This document shows, piece after piece, positions 1 to 13,443 of a stretch of DNA of 64,000 bases. Each line of letters opens with the position of its first letter. Position 1 is the first letter of the stretch. The stretch is from the NCBI GenBank assembly GCA_013398055.1, contig VZRS01001707.1, positions 570,518 to 634,517 of the forward strand, read 5' to 3'. The notes below the pieces were generated by a model. That model was not told where the DNA came from. It worked only from the letters and a program-made list of their open reading frames with translations, and did not search any database. Source of the DNA: Ifrita kowaldi. Lineage: Eukaryota > Chordata > Aves > Passeriformes > Cinclosomatidae. A program made the position numbers and the translations under genes.

Positions 1-3000
1 ATTGAGAAAGAAAAACTGAACAGCAATAGAACTTTCTACTGTTTTAAAAATACTGAGTACTTCTGTTTACAATAAATACATGGTTATACAAACAGGCATA
101 TAAACAACCATATTTCACGAGTCATTGCGTATTGGCAGCCATAATCATCATTTTCATATCTCCTTTGCTTTTATGTCATCACCTCATCTGCAGTCTTCTC
201 TGCTCTTTATGAGAATTAATTTGACAAAATGGGACTCCACCCTTACTCTCCAACTCCAAGGTGAAGTTTCAACCCCCCTCAGTTTGGCAGCACTGGTAGT
301 ATCTCTTCTGATAGGACTGCAAGGAGAGCTTTTACCCTATCTTCTCCCTCTTATCCACCCCAGGGATGGTATAGCCACCCACATGAAAGCCATTGGGATT
401 ATACTACCAATATCCACCCCAAAACACACATTAAACAAACACTTCTCTGCCTGCGAGATGTGTTCCAGTTTTGTGCTATAAGCAAGACCTGTAAGACAGA
501 TGCTATGAGGTTTACATTGACTTTGTGAAGCTTTGCATAATTCACCCACGAGCAGCAGCACACAGCTATCCCACGTGCTGCTGTAAACCTTGAACAGACT
601 TTTCCATGCAGTCACGCATTTAGTATGGGTCAGGTCCTGTGGTCTTCCACTTGCTCAAACACCCCATTGAAGCCAATGCTGGAAGGTCAACTTGCAAATG
701 CCACCCTCTGTCTGTGTGGTGAATAGCTCCCATTGAACACACTGGGATTACTCATGTGTGCGAGTGACTACTGACAAGAGCGAAAGGAGCAAAATCTGGT
801 CCTCATTAAGGACTGCCAGTCTGAAATAAACCTCCTTCAGTCAGTAGTACCACTCAGGCAGAGCAGTCCTGCCTGTGAGAGGTTACATAGGAAAGGCAAT
901 ATAGCACCATTTGCCACTATATTTTAACACATAATTCTTTAAAGCATCAGTTAATTATCCAGGCATGACTACATGGAGGAGCTCTATCCCACCACAGTTG
1001 ATGAGCAAAGATAATATTATACCATGAAACACAATTAGCCAGATGGTTATTTGGAGGTTTTTGAAATAGAAGCAATTTCTCAGATCTGGGAGATTAAAAA
1101 AATCAAGGCTGAATTTAAAAATAAAAATCATACCACACTTGATACCCAAGTATTTAATTACATATTATCATGGGTAACTACTAATGGGTTCCAATTACAC
1201 AATCTTATTTTATTACTTTTGGAAACATATTTATAGCCACTAGATAATGTGTAGATTTAAGTCAATATCTGAATAAACAGCCTGGAAAACACATCATTTG
1301 TACCCAGATTGGGTTACTAGCATGATTATCATCTGCCACCTGCTGGAAATAGCTGTGATAACACAACTAAGTTCCACAGATGGAAGGTCTGGTCACTCAC
1401 GCAACAAGCGGAAATGTCAAAGAGCAAAATATACTCCTTGTACCCAGGAGCTTATTCCTCTTGCACCCACTGGGAAAGATTGACTTGCCAAAGGGGGATA
1501 TTTGCAAGCATCCACAGAGAAGCCATAACATGATTTTGTTTAAACAAACAGAAGTTTAATTTGCTATTGAGAATAAAGTTGTCTGCCTGAGTCTGACCAG
1601 AAGGCAAGATACATAGTCTGAAACTAATGCATCCAGTTAATCCCATCCCAGGCTGGCATAGCTGTCTTACCACTGCTGGAAATGGCATAACTGCAGGTGC
1701 CCCTGCACCACCTCCACAAAGGATTTCTTCCTCTATTCATTATAGTCTAGCATTGTCTTCGAGCCTCATTCAAAGAGATTGACCACTCTGGCTTTATGGT
1801 GGCCCATAAAACCTCAAGAACAGCAAAACCTGCCCATTCAAAACATCTGCTCTCACTCACTCCAAAAAAAAAAAAAAGGACAGTGCTTGTATGTGGTATT
1901 CTTCAGAGAGCCAGAACCTTGTAACTTGCTTCCTCTGTGCCAGCAAACCAGTGAGTAATCCAAGTAAGCCAGAGGGTAAATCCAAAGGCAGCACTGCAGG
2001 ACTGGCCTTGCTCTCTCCCTTGTGTGGAACAGGCTGAACAGTAGCAGGGCACACAGGTAAGACTAGCAGTTCTTGTCAGGGGGCTGGCTGATTGTGTCCC
2101 ACTGGCTGATGACAGGACTAATTGTATTTGTGTGGTTTTGCAATTGGCAGGTCTCCCCAAGCCAGTAGGGAAGATGAGACAGGTGTCACTATATTAGAGA
2201 TTCAGGCTTTTTTTTTAAACCAAAATCAAACCCAGGCCCTTAAGCAACCAATTTTTGCATGCCCAACAGGTTTACAACAGCAGCCTAGAATTGGTGTTTA
2301 GATGGTGCTTGCATTCAGGGAAACAGTGCCTTTCTCTGCCTACCTTTCAATTATTTCTGAAGCCAAAAAATAAAATTAATAAAAAGAGAGAATAAAACTG
2401 AAGATGGGGAATAAAAAGTGAAATTATTTTTGAAGCTTATCCAGGTCTGTGGGATAGAGTGGAGAAAGAAACAAGAATACATATCCCAGGACCTAATAAA
2501 ATTCTAATTAATACCTCATTTTCTCTGCTAACTAGTTTTAGCCATTGTAAAGCAATCAGCTGTTCATAGCAGTAAGAATTTATATCAGCCCTGAAAGCAG
2601 TATAAAAAATCTAAAACATGGAGCCACACATTAGCGAGAATTACCACAAGCATGTACTACCACATGCCTCCCATGGAGGGGAAGGGCCAGGCCTGCAGGA
2701 GCACCATGTCCCACTGCAGTGCACAGCATTCCCTGCAGGAACACTGGCCACAGCCCATGCATCCAGAATAATGTTTCTGTTGGCATTTGCCTTCAGTCGA
2801 AAGCCTTTGTTGCTTCACCATGCTTTGTCTGTTCTTAGGAGGTCTCTGTGCTTCCTTGAGTTTCCTCCTCTGTGCTGCTCTTAGGAGGCTGACACCTCTC
2901 TTACAGCAATATGGTCCTTGCCTGCGCTGGTAAGTGGCCCTCATTCCAGCCACGAATTTAGCTATGCCTCATGCAGACAAGTTGGCTGAGATTTACTCCT

Positions 3001-6000
3001 GTAAAACTTGGCAAGGATCTGCTATAAAGAAAATACCCAGAAGTAAAAAAACCCTGCCAGCTAAAGAATCAGCAATGCCCTCCAGCCTGCAGGCACAGGA
3101 GCCTGACACCTTCTCTGCAGCCATTGCTGCAGTGACATTGGTACCCAGGGGGGCATAGGGCTGCCAGGGAGCATATGGGGCTGCCAGGACAATTCACCCA
3201 GCCCTCTGTCCCCAGACACGCTGGCCTCTGGCTACGGACCAGCTGTTCAGCAGCAAGAGCCTGCCCCACCCAGGTGCCTCCTCCATGGCCAACACCAGGA
3301 CAGGGAGGTTATTACCCAGAAAGTGCTCCCCTCCTCAGGCAAAGGTGGGGGACAGGGCCCTGGCCTTATCTCTGTGTAAGTACTGTGTGCCATTCATTCA
3401 TGCAGCGAGACCAGCCTTCCCCAGAAAGTCCTTAGACTGCTGCACAAGCAGACCATAGTGCAGGAGCTCAGTCAATTGCTCAACAGTCGTGTCCTGCCCT
3501 GTCCTCTCCCTCTGTGTCCTCCTCCCACGTTAAAACCACCGAGGAACATTACCTGTCAGTGCTGGTCTTCTTGGCAATTTTTCTGTATATCAAGGAAATT
3601 GTGTGTTTTAGTAAACATAGTCCAAAATAATTAAAATTGTGTATATAGATATAAATACATATAGATAAACAGACCTCTGTGTGATTATAGCAATGTATTT
3701 CCCTTCCTCTTCCTCTCTTCCCACCCCCTTTCCCTTCTCTCAATTTCTCAGACAATAAGTGGGAAACAACCTCTTTTTTTTTACCCAGCCAAAAATTAGT
3801 TCTTGCTCAAAACTTCCAGAAGGGGTCAAGTCTAAAGGAAGCATCTGGTCAATCTGCTTTTGTACTGCAGTGGGAGCCAGAGCCCTCAAGTCCCCTCCCT
3901 CTTCACCACTCAGCTCTGCAAGCACTTGTGCCACGCCAGGGAGGCTTTGCTCACACACATGCAGGAGGACATCCTTGGCCTGACTGCAGGCAGCCCTTAG
4001 ATGGAAGCCCCTAGGTATGCTGCATGCACAGACAGAGCACATCCCACTCATCCCAGCACAGCTTCCAGTTGCTTTTTTTATCCCCCTGAGTACAGATGGA
4101 TGCTTCAACTACACAGTCAGGTCATTTGCTTGTGAGTTATCTGATGAGGGGGTGTGCTTGCAGGGGCACAGTCACAGCATGGGGTCCTATCACGTAACAC
4201 ACTGAACTGACCAAACAATAATTTGGCTTCTCACAGCATCTTGAAATGCACATCCAGGGATAGGCAGTGAACAAGGGAGGCTGGGCTGGATCCTCAAACA
4301 CACCCACAAGTGGCTGCCATCCTGTGATTCAGTCTGTGCATATGTTCAAAGTCAGTCAGCATAAAACAAAGTAAGAAATTGCCACAACTTTAAAATAGCC
4401 AGGAAAGCTGTCAACAACAACAACAAAAAAAACCAACCCAGGACATATTTTCCTCTTCATACATACAGAAAAGCTTTAAAGCCTTAGAAAATGTACACTC
4501 ACCATATTGCATTTTCTTACTAAACATAAAAAGTTCACGGCAAGTGAAAAAAGTGAAAAGGCATTTCTGGTCACGGTGAGCAACAGTACCTTCAAACAGA
4601 CGAGCTCTGTGGGGTGCACCATGGCAGCAGAAGCATTTTGTTAAACTTCCTCTGTAGCTGGAACTTATTGCTGTAGCTAGTTCCTGAGCCAGCCCAAGCT
4701 CTTCTGCTGGCAAAGGGGGTGGGAGAGGTAAGGGCAGCGACTCACTAATTTGCAACATAGTGGGAAGTAACTCAAGAATCAAATTCCTAGCAGCAGTACC
4801 ACCTGCAGAGCTTACAGCCCTATATATTGTATGCACAGGTTTGCTTAAAAATCAGACCAAAGCAAAAGAGAGATTAAAAAAACAAACCCAGAAACCTGTG
4901 GGAGCCATAGAGTGCTGAGATCTCCAATGAGAAGCTGAGCACACTCCAAGATTAACTGGTTCTGGTATTGACTTTGTTGCTCCTATGCTGCAGAAAACAC
5001 AATTCTCTCTGCTGTGCATGAAAGCTAAATGTATTTGTGTCTTAATACGTAGTGGAAAATGCATTTTTTGCAAAAATAAAAATATTCTTATGTTCATCAT
5101 CTACTCATTTCTCACCTGTTCTTTAGCAAGTACCTTTTGCTATTAAGCACCAATTGCTAATTGTAATTACATGTAAGTCGAGTCTGCAGCTTTTTAAGGA
5201 TGCTCCAGAAGACTGTTTTGACTAAACAGTGAAGTGCCAGTCTAAAGAATTCCCTGCTGTAGCTCTAAGTTTAGAAGTGAAATTAGAACTAGAGGTAGGA
5301 CCTATTGTCCCTGTCTTCTGTCACCATCTTACGGACCTTAGGTAGCTCAACATGATGACAACCATTGAAACTGCTGAGCTTTTCTTTCCTCAAGTCAAAA
5401 TAAAATAAAACCCAGCAATACAAAAATCCCCCCAGAATCCAGTTTAGAATGCATCTATGCACAGTTTCTGAGGGTAGAAAGAGGCAACCAAGGAGGAAGT
5501 TTAAAGCCACTTCCCTTCACAGAATTTAATTCAGAAACAGCTAGGAACCCGTGCCAGGTGATTTCAATTTCTTATTGGGCCATGTTTCCATCAATGTAAG
5601 AGTCTATGTTTTTCTTATGTTTTAAGGGCTTAATCACAATCAGCAAAAAGATGATGATGTCCTTCAGATCAGTCCATAACAGATCATTAAACACATAGCA
5701 TTTAAAAGGCCAAGACCCTGCCAAGCACTTTTACTTGTTCAAGAGCAAAATGTAATTGTGTTACGTGCACAGTTCCATTTTAAACAGGTATTTGAAAAGA
5801 TGCCCTTCAACTCTGTACTCTCTATTATTTTTACTGACACTCTCTGCGTCTTTCTTTTACATTAACAAGAAATTAAGAACACAAACAGCTGAAAAAACCA
5901 CTCTTCATTTCCTTCCATCATTTGTCTGAAAATAAGAGTATTTGCCTTACAGCTCAAAATTAGTAGGTATCAAGATTTTAATTATATGTCTGCTTCTGCT

Positions 6001-6954
6001 GTTTAAGCTCCATTTCACACCAAGTGTAATAAAAATCACTAATGCCTACAATCAACCTTACTTCAACCACTGAAACTGAAAAAGGTGATCAAGATACATA
6101 TGAAAAAGAGCACTGGCCCTGATTCTGTGTTGGGTAGTTGTGTGATAGATGTGTTGCTGCATCCTCATGAAACACTGTGTAAGATCAACCGACACAAAGA
6201 GCTTTGTAATAAAAAGGAATATCACCTGGTTCATCCTTGAACAGACCAATTCTGGTTAGTGAATTTTGGTACTATCTGCCACAGATTCCCTCCCTACATC
6301 CCAGTACTCTTATATAATGTGCATTATTCTACCTGTTTTAAAAGACCCATGGCAGCTGCAAGCTGTAATTCAAGTCTTCTCCTTAGGAACTAAGGACCTT
6401 ATAAAGAAAACCAAAAGGAAACTTCCACAGCAGTCTGCCAGACGCAGCTTCAGGGTGCTCCATACCATGAGGACATACATCAAATGATCTGTGTCAGCTC
6501 AAAGTCATCTTTGGAGGAGGCCAAGCTGACCTTGAATGAGCAGAAGAACCTTTTCTATTTTTGAGAGGGCCTAAGGAAACACCTTTGCCCATTCACTTTT
6601 CTGCCAAATGTTGCCTAAATGAAATCCAAGGTGGTCCTGCGTGAGAATCAGTAGTCAACTTGGTAAATGGCTTTTGGAAGCCTGCCTGCTTTTCTCAGCT
6701 GTCAGATGTCAAGCAGATAAAGAAAGGTGAAAAGGCTGTTAAACCCCAGAACTATCTCAGTATGGACACATTTCCCCTGGCTTTTGAAAAGTGCATTTTT
6801 AATCAATTAAATAAATGTTTTTAAAAATTTATTGCAGAGCAAAAGATGACACCATGGGTTTGTTCAGAGCATTACTGAAGTGTGCCATTCAATTCAAGAC
6901 TCAGTAAACATAGCCCATTATGCAGTCCTCTACATATTTGTATGAATTATTCGT
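1..6954. other. Intergenic sequence, no gene recognised
   Basis: AT-rich DNA with stop codons in all frames. Apart from the old-repeat candidate near 716-812 I see no exon, RNA gene or promoter. The 2600-4100 stretch is somewhat richer in G+C but its short open frames on both strands resemble nothing known. Confidence 0.7.
716..812. repeat. Possible ancient dispersed repeat
   Basis: GCTCCCATTGAACACACTGG, GATTACTCATGTGTGCGAG and AAAATCTGGTCCTCA resemble the dispersed amniote CATTGA..ACTCATGTGAGTAA..ATCTGGCCC pattern. Identification rests on pattern memory only. Confidence 0.3.
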
Positions 6955-7022
6955 AGTATCATAGATTGGTTTGGGTTGGAAGGGACCTTAAAGACTGCCT
7001 AGTTCCAACCCCCCTGCCATGC
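6955..7022 (-). mobile_element. CR1 LINE, short 3'-end fragment
   Basis: ATCATAGATTGGTTTGGGTT followed by GGAAGGGACCTTAAAGAC is the reverse complement of the conserved CR1 3' end. About 70 bp only. Confidence 0.85.
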
Positions 7023-7310
7023 ATCTTATTAATGGCTTACACCACTCTCTTTCCTTCACCAGTGTGAAGCAGAGCTGGTTTGTGAAGTATAACTGGTGAT
7101 CTATTTTATATATGAATAAAATACTCTTTGCTATAAAATTCAGTTCTTGTTTTCTATTTGTTAAAAGTATTGTCTGAAATGCTACCACCAGCTGTTCATT
7201 CCTTTTCTGTGCAGCGATGCCATGACAACCTCCACGTGACTGGCTACAAGCATACCACAAGTCTCCAGGGCTTTGCTTTAGAAAAGACTCAGACTGGTGC
7301 TACTCACACT

Positions 7311-7364
7311 TTTTTTTTCTTTATTTTTTTTCTTTTTTTTTTTTTTAAAAAATCCTCCCTTTTA

Positions 7365-7403
<39 letters not shown>
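7311..7403. repeat. Long T-rich tract
   Basis: Poly(T) runs, the longest about 34 bases, separated by short interruptions (C, A, TAAAAAATCCTCCC). It may be the reverse-strand poly(A) of an old retroposed sequence, or simple expansion. The apparent poly-Phe frames are meaningless. Confidence 0.95.
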
Positions 7404-7408
<5 letters not shown>

Positions 7409-10400
7409 CCCCAGTTTCAGAGATGCTTTATTTTGTGGAAGATGCATCAAGCCTACCTGTCAATTCTACCATGTGGCAACAACTCTTTCAGCTAAAATGG
7501 GACAAAGCAAAGTATGAAGAACACAAATAAAGGGTGGGTACAACTGTTTGATAAAGAGCATGTTCTTTAATTCTTCATTAAAAATTATGCTTACCCAAAA
7601 GGACTACAGCATCTCTCTATTCATTCTTACTGCATTGTGAAAGCTACTGATGAGAAATAAGGTACAAGAGACATGTTTTGAGAATAACCAGAAAATATAT
7701 GTATAGCTTTTGTGTCCATTTAGGGCATCATAATGATTTTCACCAAATTTAGAAGTGCAAAAGATTTGGTTAGTCATTTGCTCCAAATCAGTAATAATGC
7801 AGGACTGTGCCCTCTTCAAAATCCGTAAGCAGTGAATACCGTCAGTGATGATTCAACTGTATTGCTACCTTAGGAAGAATGTATCACAATACAATTAGCT
7901 TTAATACAAAGAAATAGTTCTTCATTATTTCCAGACTGAATCTGCTTCATTAACTGTGTAAAAATATCTTCCTTCCTTCCTTCCTTCCATTGTTCCCCTA
8001 ATTTGACTTGCAGGTGGAAAAAAGTTAAAGATGAGGTAGAGAATTGAATTTGACATATGTTTCTAACTAAATGCACAATATTGAAATAAATAAATTTCTG
8101 TCTGTATGAATTAACCTCAAGAGGCTCACTACTGGTTATAAGCATGGCTATTGAAGCAGTGGCTTTTTTAAAGCAGGGAACTGATACTAGTGTAGCTGAA
8201 TACTCTTGGCATCCGCTGTCCGTACAGAACTCCCCTTTGTTCAGTGTACAGAGCAGTGTACTTCATATATGCATGAAGGGCCAAGAATAGAGGTTAGAGA
8301 TCACCATGATATATAGTGAAGAAATGTATTTATAGAGAATGAAATATTTCCCATGACTCAATTGCTCTTGGATTAAACACAAGTATTAATTTCTGAGTGC
8401 AAGCAAAGAGAAAAAATTATTATCATGTTGAGCAAAGGATGGCTTAGAAAGTTTCTTATTATGTGGTTCACATCAAGCAGAGATTAACAAGGTCTCCAGT
8501 GACCAAAGAGTGGCCTGTTCAAGGGCCCCTGTGTTGTCATGCTGGTGCTTCTAAATTCCCATGCTGGTTTCCCAGAAAATTCACTGTGCCTCCTCCTGGC
8601 ACAAACACAGGCTTGGTGCAGTGAACACCAGCTACCAGAACAGAGGTATCTGCAGCTGTGGTACCTGGGGGCAGGTTGTCCTGAATGACACAGCCCCCTG
8701 GGACACGGGCTTTTGATCTACTAAGAGATACAGAAATCGCTCTGAGAAAACATAAGGGTCTCCGCTTGGTGATGTGAAAGCTTTGCATTGAAGGAGCTCA
8801 CAAAAAAAAATGAACCAGAGCAAGAAAGAAAGGGGAAAAACAGGAAGCAAGGAAGAAAACAAGGTACACTTCTCAGAGAAGACCACTAAAAAGATGGCAA
8901 TGTTTAGGGATAAGTTTTCATTTTCTCCATGCTGCAAAGGTACAAAAAATGTCAGCATGCTTTGATGAACACAAGAGCAAATGCATCCAGTCTGAATAAT
9001 TTTGCTATTTTCTTAATAGAAGAAAAGAACAGGGGAAAAAAAAAATCAAAAGTTACATCTCCTCTCTGCAACATTCTGCATGTAATTAAATATCAAATGG
9101 TTCCAAAACCATCTGTGAAGTGCTGCAACAGAGATAAGGGTGGGCTTGTAAACGCATGGGTTTACCTTTTAGAGTTGTGCATGTGAGACAGAAATTGTTC
9201 ACAACATTTTCCAGAAAATGAAATTATATTGGTATGAATTCTACAGAAGAAATCTGGTTTCTAAAACCACCTTTTGTTGTTTCAAGTTTGAAACAGTTTG
9301 CATATCTACAAATTTATATCAGAGTTTGCATAAATATCACATTTTGTTCTTCACACTGGTGATTTGTACTGACTGGTACAGTAACAACCCTCTTTTACAA
9401 ATTACATGTCTTCTTAAAGTTATTTTTCCAATAACTTAATAGTATGCTAATTAAAGGCACCTGAAGAATCAGAGGAGATAGCAGAAGCCAACATTCCCAC
9501 AGATTTGGCAAGTTTAGTTTTGCTATCCAGTAAAAATCACCTGATGGGATCTAGAAAGGATGCAGATGAGCCCTGTCATCATCCCCTGAAAACAGTTGGA
9601 GTTGAGAGCAGTTTCCTTCTGGGATCCCACCTCCTCGGAGATGACTGCCACAAAAAAAGCAGCTGAATGTTTTTACAGGAAGCCAAGCAGCTCAAGCAAG
9701 TTTCAAAGTTAGAAATTGCTAAACATTATCCCAGCCAATGCTGTGAATTATTCACTCTGTTCTAAAAGCAAGGAACCTGTCCTGGTAGTATGTATAAGTC
9801 TGCTATCAGGGACTCAAGCCAGGTCTTTGGCTCTTCACAAAGGTGCTTCAGAAAGAGACATGGAAGACTTCTATTGCATTCAGGCAGTGCTTTGGTCATG
9901 TCCTACACTGAGGGGTTTGTGTTGGTGATGTGCTTGCTGCTTGTACTTGTCAGTCTCTTAAATAGCAAGCATTTCTCTCTTCCTTCCATATCACTGAGTC
10001 TGCCTGAGTTGGAACAGTTCATGTGTACGTTATGAGAGAGGGAGAATGTATTTCATGACAAAAATCAGGGTATCATTGCTTCAACTGATGCAGTGTCACT
10101 CCCTGCAGAAGCCCACTCTGAGAGAAAGTGGTCTCCCCTCTTAATCCTGTCTCACTCCATTACCAGCTTTTCTTCCATGGGGTTTACTTAGTCCAACACA
10201 GCTCACAGATTATTCTCCTCCCTCATATGTTGCACAGCTATTTAGGTCAGATGGAGATAAATACTATTATGCCACTGAACTACCAACTCCATTAGAATTA
10301 TTAGATCCACAATGAGCTCTTAATGATTGTTCTAAAATGCTAACAAGAAGAGACCTGGGAATACTTTCAACCCAAGAAGTCCTTTTTCAGTATTCCTACC

Positions 10401-10820
10401 TCTCTGGCAGCATCCTAAATATGTACCCTTTTGGAAGACCTGACTCACCTTAGGAGTACCTAGGGCTTTCTTACTCTAGTCATTTTATTTCTGCTGGATG
10501 CCTAATAAAAAAGCCTGCCTTCTCTTAGACAGTCATTTCTGTAGCATAACATCAACACAACTGTAACCAGACTGTATGCATTTTCTACAATTTTCCAACA
10601 TAAAGAAGACTTTGCATCTCCATCAGACTTCAGAACAACTTTCTTTAACGTCTTCGTTTTCCACTGCTCTTCTGGGCGAGTCTGGCTTTGCTGATACAAT
10701 GAATCATGTGTTTAATAGTGTTACTGCCAGCTAACAAAACAGAACACGGGAATTAAAAGATCTTCCGTGATGATATGCAGGGGTATTTCCAACAAAAAAG
10801 GATAAACATTTCTGCTGCAG
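7404..10820. other. Intergenic or upstream part of the CFAP97D2-like locus
   Basis: Should hold the 5' coding exon of the CFAP97D2-like gene if it survives, but I could not identify a segment resembling the N-terminal part of the family. Only a short CTTC repeat is recognised. Confidence 0.55.
7971..7988. repeat. (CTTC)n short tetranucleotide repeat
   Basis: Four to five tandem TTCC units. Confidence 0.9.
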
Positions 10821-10899
10821 ATCCAGACAGCGAAACCATTAGTGGACATGTGCCCCACCGAAATAAGGCCACCTCCATCAGAATCTAGGAAAGCTGAAG
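10821..10899 (+). pseudogene. CFAP97D2: CFAP97D2-like block 1, frameshifted exon
   Basis: The acceptor is TCTGCTGCAG and the donor is AAG followed by GTATAG. From the first base the frame reads IQTAKPLVDM, the conserved start of the domain. From 10870 a different frame (+1) reads HLHQNLGKLK up to the donor, matching the next conserved segment and ending in phase 0, as block 2 requires. The two halves are out of register by one base, so an indel lies between about 10850 and 10870. Confidence 0.7.
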
Positions 10900-12779
10900 G
10901 TATAGTATTGGCTATTTCACTGGGCCTTCACATCTCCTCTCAAAGGAAACAAAGAGCCTACCAGATGGTCACAATTTCAGGGCCTATTTTTTCCCCTCAG
11001 TGAAGTGATTGTTACAACAGGACTGTCAGGATCCATGAATCGCACATTCCTGGCAATATTAAATAACTTATTTTATCTTTATGATTCTTGATGAAATCAG
11101 AGTGTTTCAGATTAACAAGTGCTGAAGTATTCAAATAGCCTCCTAAGATGTACTTCTGCACAGCCATGAAAATAACATTGCAAATAACAAGAATGGCACA
11201 ATCACCAAGATGCAGAGCAAAGAACTGAATAATAGGATGTTAACATATTCAAAGCATAAGAAATAACAATGGGTAGCCTTGAATGGCAGTTATCCTTCAA
11301 AATCTTACTGCTCCCAAGAGACAAATTTTTATTAAAGGATGAGAGTAGAAAAAAAATTGCTAGCTAATTATCTCTGCTCACTAAAAGGAAACAACAACAA
11401 TTAAAAAAAAAAACAAAAAGAGGAAAAAAACACACCACCAAATGTGAGCAAAGTAGAAAATACGTGCAGCTAAACCCTGTCAAAGACTTAATTTCCAACA
11501 CAGAGCCCCTCAGGCAATGGGAGTGTAACCCATATAAGGACTTCAGAATTAAGTTCCTTAAAATTGTTTATCATCTCATTGTGTGACATAATAATCCCCA
11601 GGCACCTTAAAATCACTTCACTAGCAAAACAATTAATTTCTTCTTCATGCATAAATTCACATGCTATATTAGGATGTGGGTTCAATTGCTGCTGTTAATT
11701 TTTTTCCTATTACTGTAAAAATAATTGATTAAATTCATTTGAAAATGAAACATTGCATAACCCCACACACACAGAGGTTAACAACAAAAACACCAACAGG
11801 AACCCACTACTCTTAGGCATGCTCCTTAGAAGAACAGGTCCTGATACCTCAAGGTGAGACTGGTTCTTTCTCATTCTCCTCCTTTCCATACTGCTATAGA
11901 AAGAGGGGAGAAAAAAAATTTTCGGAATCTTCTGGTATCCAATTCTTCTTTACAATCATTCTCCTCAGGGTTATTAGGTCATGGGATGACTTAATGCACC
12001 AGTTTTAGGTACCTTTATACCACAGCACAACCAGCATCTGGCCTGCTTTGGTTACAAAGCCCAGCAAACAAGGCAGATGCACTAGATTCCCTCCAGAAAC
12101 CTGCTACTGTAACATTAGCCACTCAAAACTGTCAGATCTGCATGAGCAGGATTTACTATTTGTTTTACATAGGACTTAAAATATCTTTGGGGTGCCTAGG
12201 ATCAAATATGGGGAAGGAAAGGATGAGAAAGGAAAAGACTGAATTAGTATGCTCGAAACAAGACTATTCCTTCAGCCATTCTGTTCCAGGAGCTTTTTGA
12301 GAATGAGATGGTGAAGTCCAGACATGAAAATTGTGCTTTCCCTGCTTTCCTCCATCTGGCCTCTCTCTGGTTATCTTCAATTCAGCCCTTCCTTCAGAAA
12401 AGGCATTGTTGGGCCTCAGATAATCTTATAAATAAGTTTTTCTCTTCACCTCTCCCCCGTTCCTTCCCGATCTGTGTTCTTTGAAAAACAATATGGTAAC
12501 ATTTTTCACAAATTAGACAATGCCTCAGGATGTCCAAAGGGATTCTTTCTCTCCCACTGGACTATTTCAATTTTCATCCACTGTTGACACGGCTAACTTT
12601 AGAGATTGATATTATTAATATCTTCCTTTTTAAAATCAAATTTTAAAAGGTTTAAAATCATGATAACGATGAAAAGAACTAGCTTATACTTCCTCATACA
12701 TCTGTCTCCATTTGTTCATTACACCCAGTTGTTGCTTCTCTACTTACAGCAGCCTGCAATCCCTCCAGGACAAAAATGG

Positions 12780-12905
12780 TCTGCAACTGGACTTAATCCA
12801 AATCTCACTGAAGTCAATGGAAAAGTTTCCATTTGATCCAAAGCCCATCAAAGATAACAGAGAGAATCCCATTGACTTCACAGAAGTCTGGACAAGTCCC
12901 ATCAT
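12780..12905. repeat. Possible ancient palindromic amniote repeat
   Basis: TGAAGTCAATGG and, further right, CCATTGACTTCA are exact reverse complements, and GATCCAAAGCCCATC lies between them. Such CCATTGACTTCA-type palindromes are widespread in bird and reptile genomes. I cannot name the family without a library search. Confidence 0.4.
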
Positions 12906-13324
12906 GTGCTTGTACACTGTCCATAAGAATCCTAGCTTTTGATAAGAGCCTATGAAGGCTGCTAGAGACAAAAATTACGATGATGATTCTGGAAAATAAG
13001 TTGACAAATATTCATAGAAATTCTGCTTACACTGATGAAATGCATTCGCTAATCATGCAGGCTGTGGCTGTGGGTGCAGGAGAGTGTTTCAGGGTCAAAT
13101 TCTCAGCATTGCAAAGGGCTTTCTCTCCCTGTGTCACCATGAAAATGGTGAAAAAAAGGATTCTCTCAATAATAGCACAGAGCTTACCTCATCAGTGTCT
13201 TTTGCATGCTGTGTAGAGAAGGGGACAGCAATTTTGAACACCCCATTGGGTATCCATGATACATTGCTGCTTGTTATGCCTTTGTAAAACCAGAATCATT
13301 TCTTCATCCCTTCTGTACACAAAG

Positions 13325-13443
13325 TTGGAGGAACACAAACTTTCTGCCAGTGAAAGAGACAACTGTTTGCTGCTGGAGAAGATGTCCTGCATCATGAGAA
13401 CAATTGGACAAACTGACAACAAAAATGACTATAAGGCCAAAAG
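13325..13443 (+). pseudogene. CFAP97D2: CFAP97D2-like block 2, open exon
   Basis: Open across all 39 full codons plus two bases. It starts LEEHKLSASERDN and contains LLLEKMSCIMRT and GQTDNKNDYKAK. The donor AAAAG followed by GTAACA is good. The acceptor (TTCTGTACACAAAG) has a polypyrimidine stretch but A at -3, which is unusual. Phase 0 in and phase 2 out fit blocks 1 and 3. Taken alone it looks like a normal exon. Confidence 0.75.

Noticed and set aside
7158..7530. Frames rich in Phe and Lys
   Set aside because: Translation of poly(T) tracts.
12565..12605. SSTVDTANF reading frame as a CFAP97D2 exon (V-D-T motif)
   Set aside because: The match is limited to three residues, lies after block 1 in the wrong order, and a much better AKPLVD exon exists at 10821.
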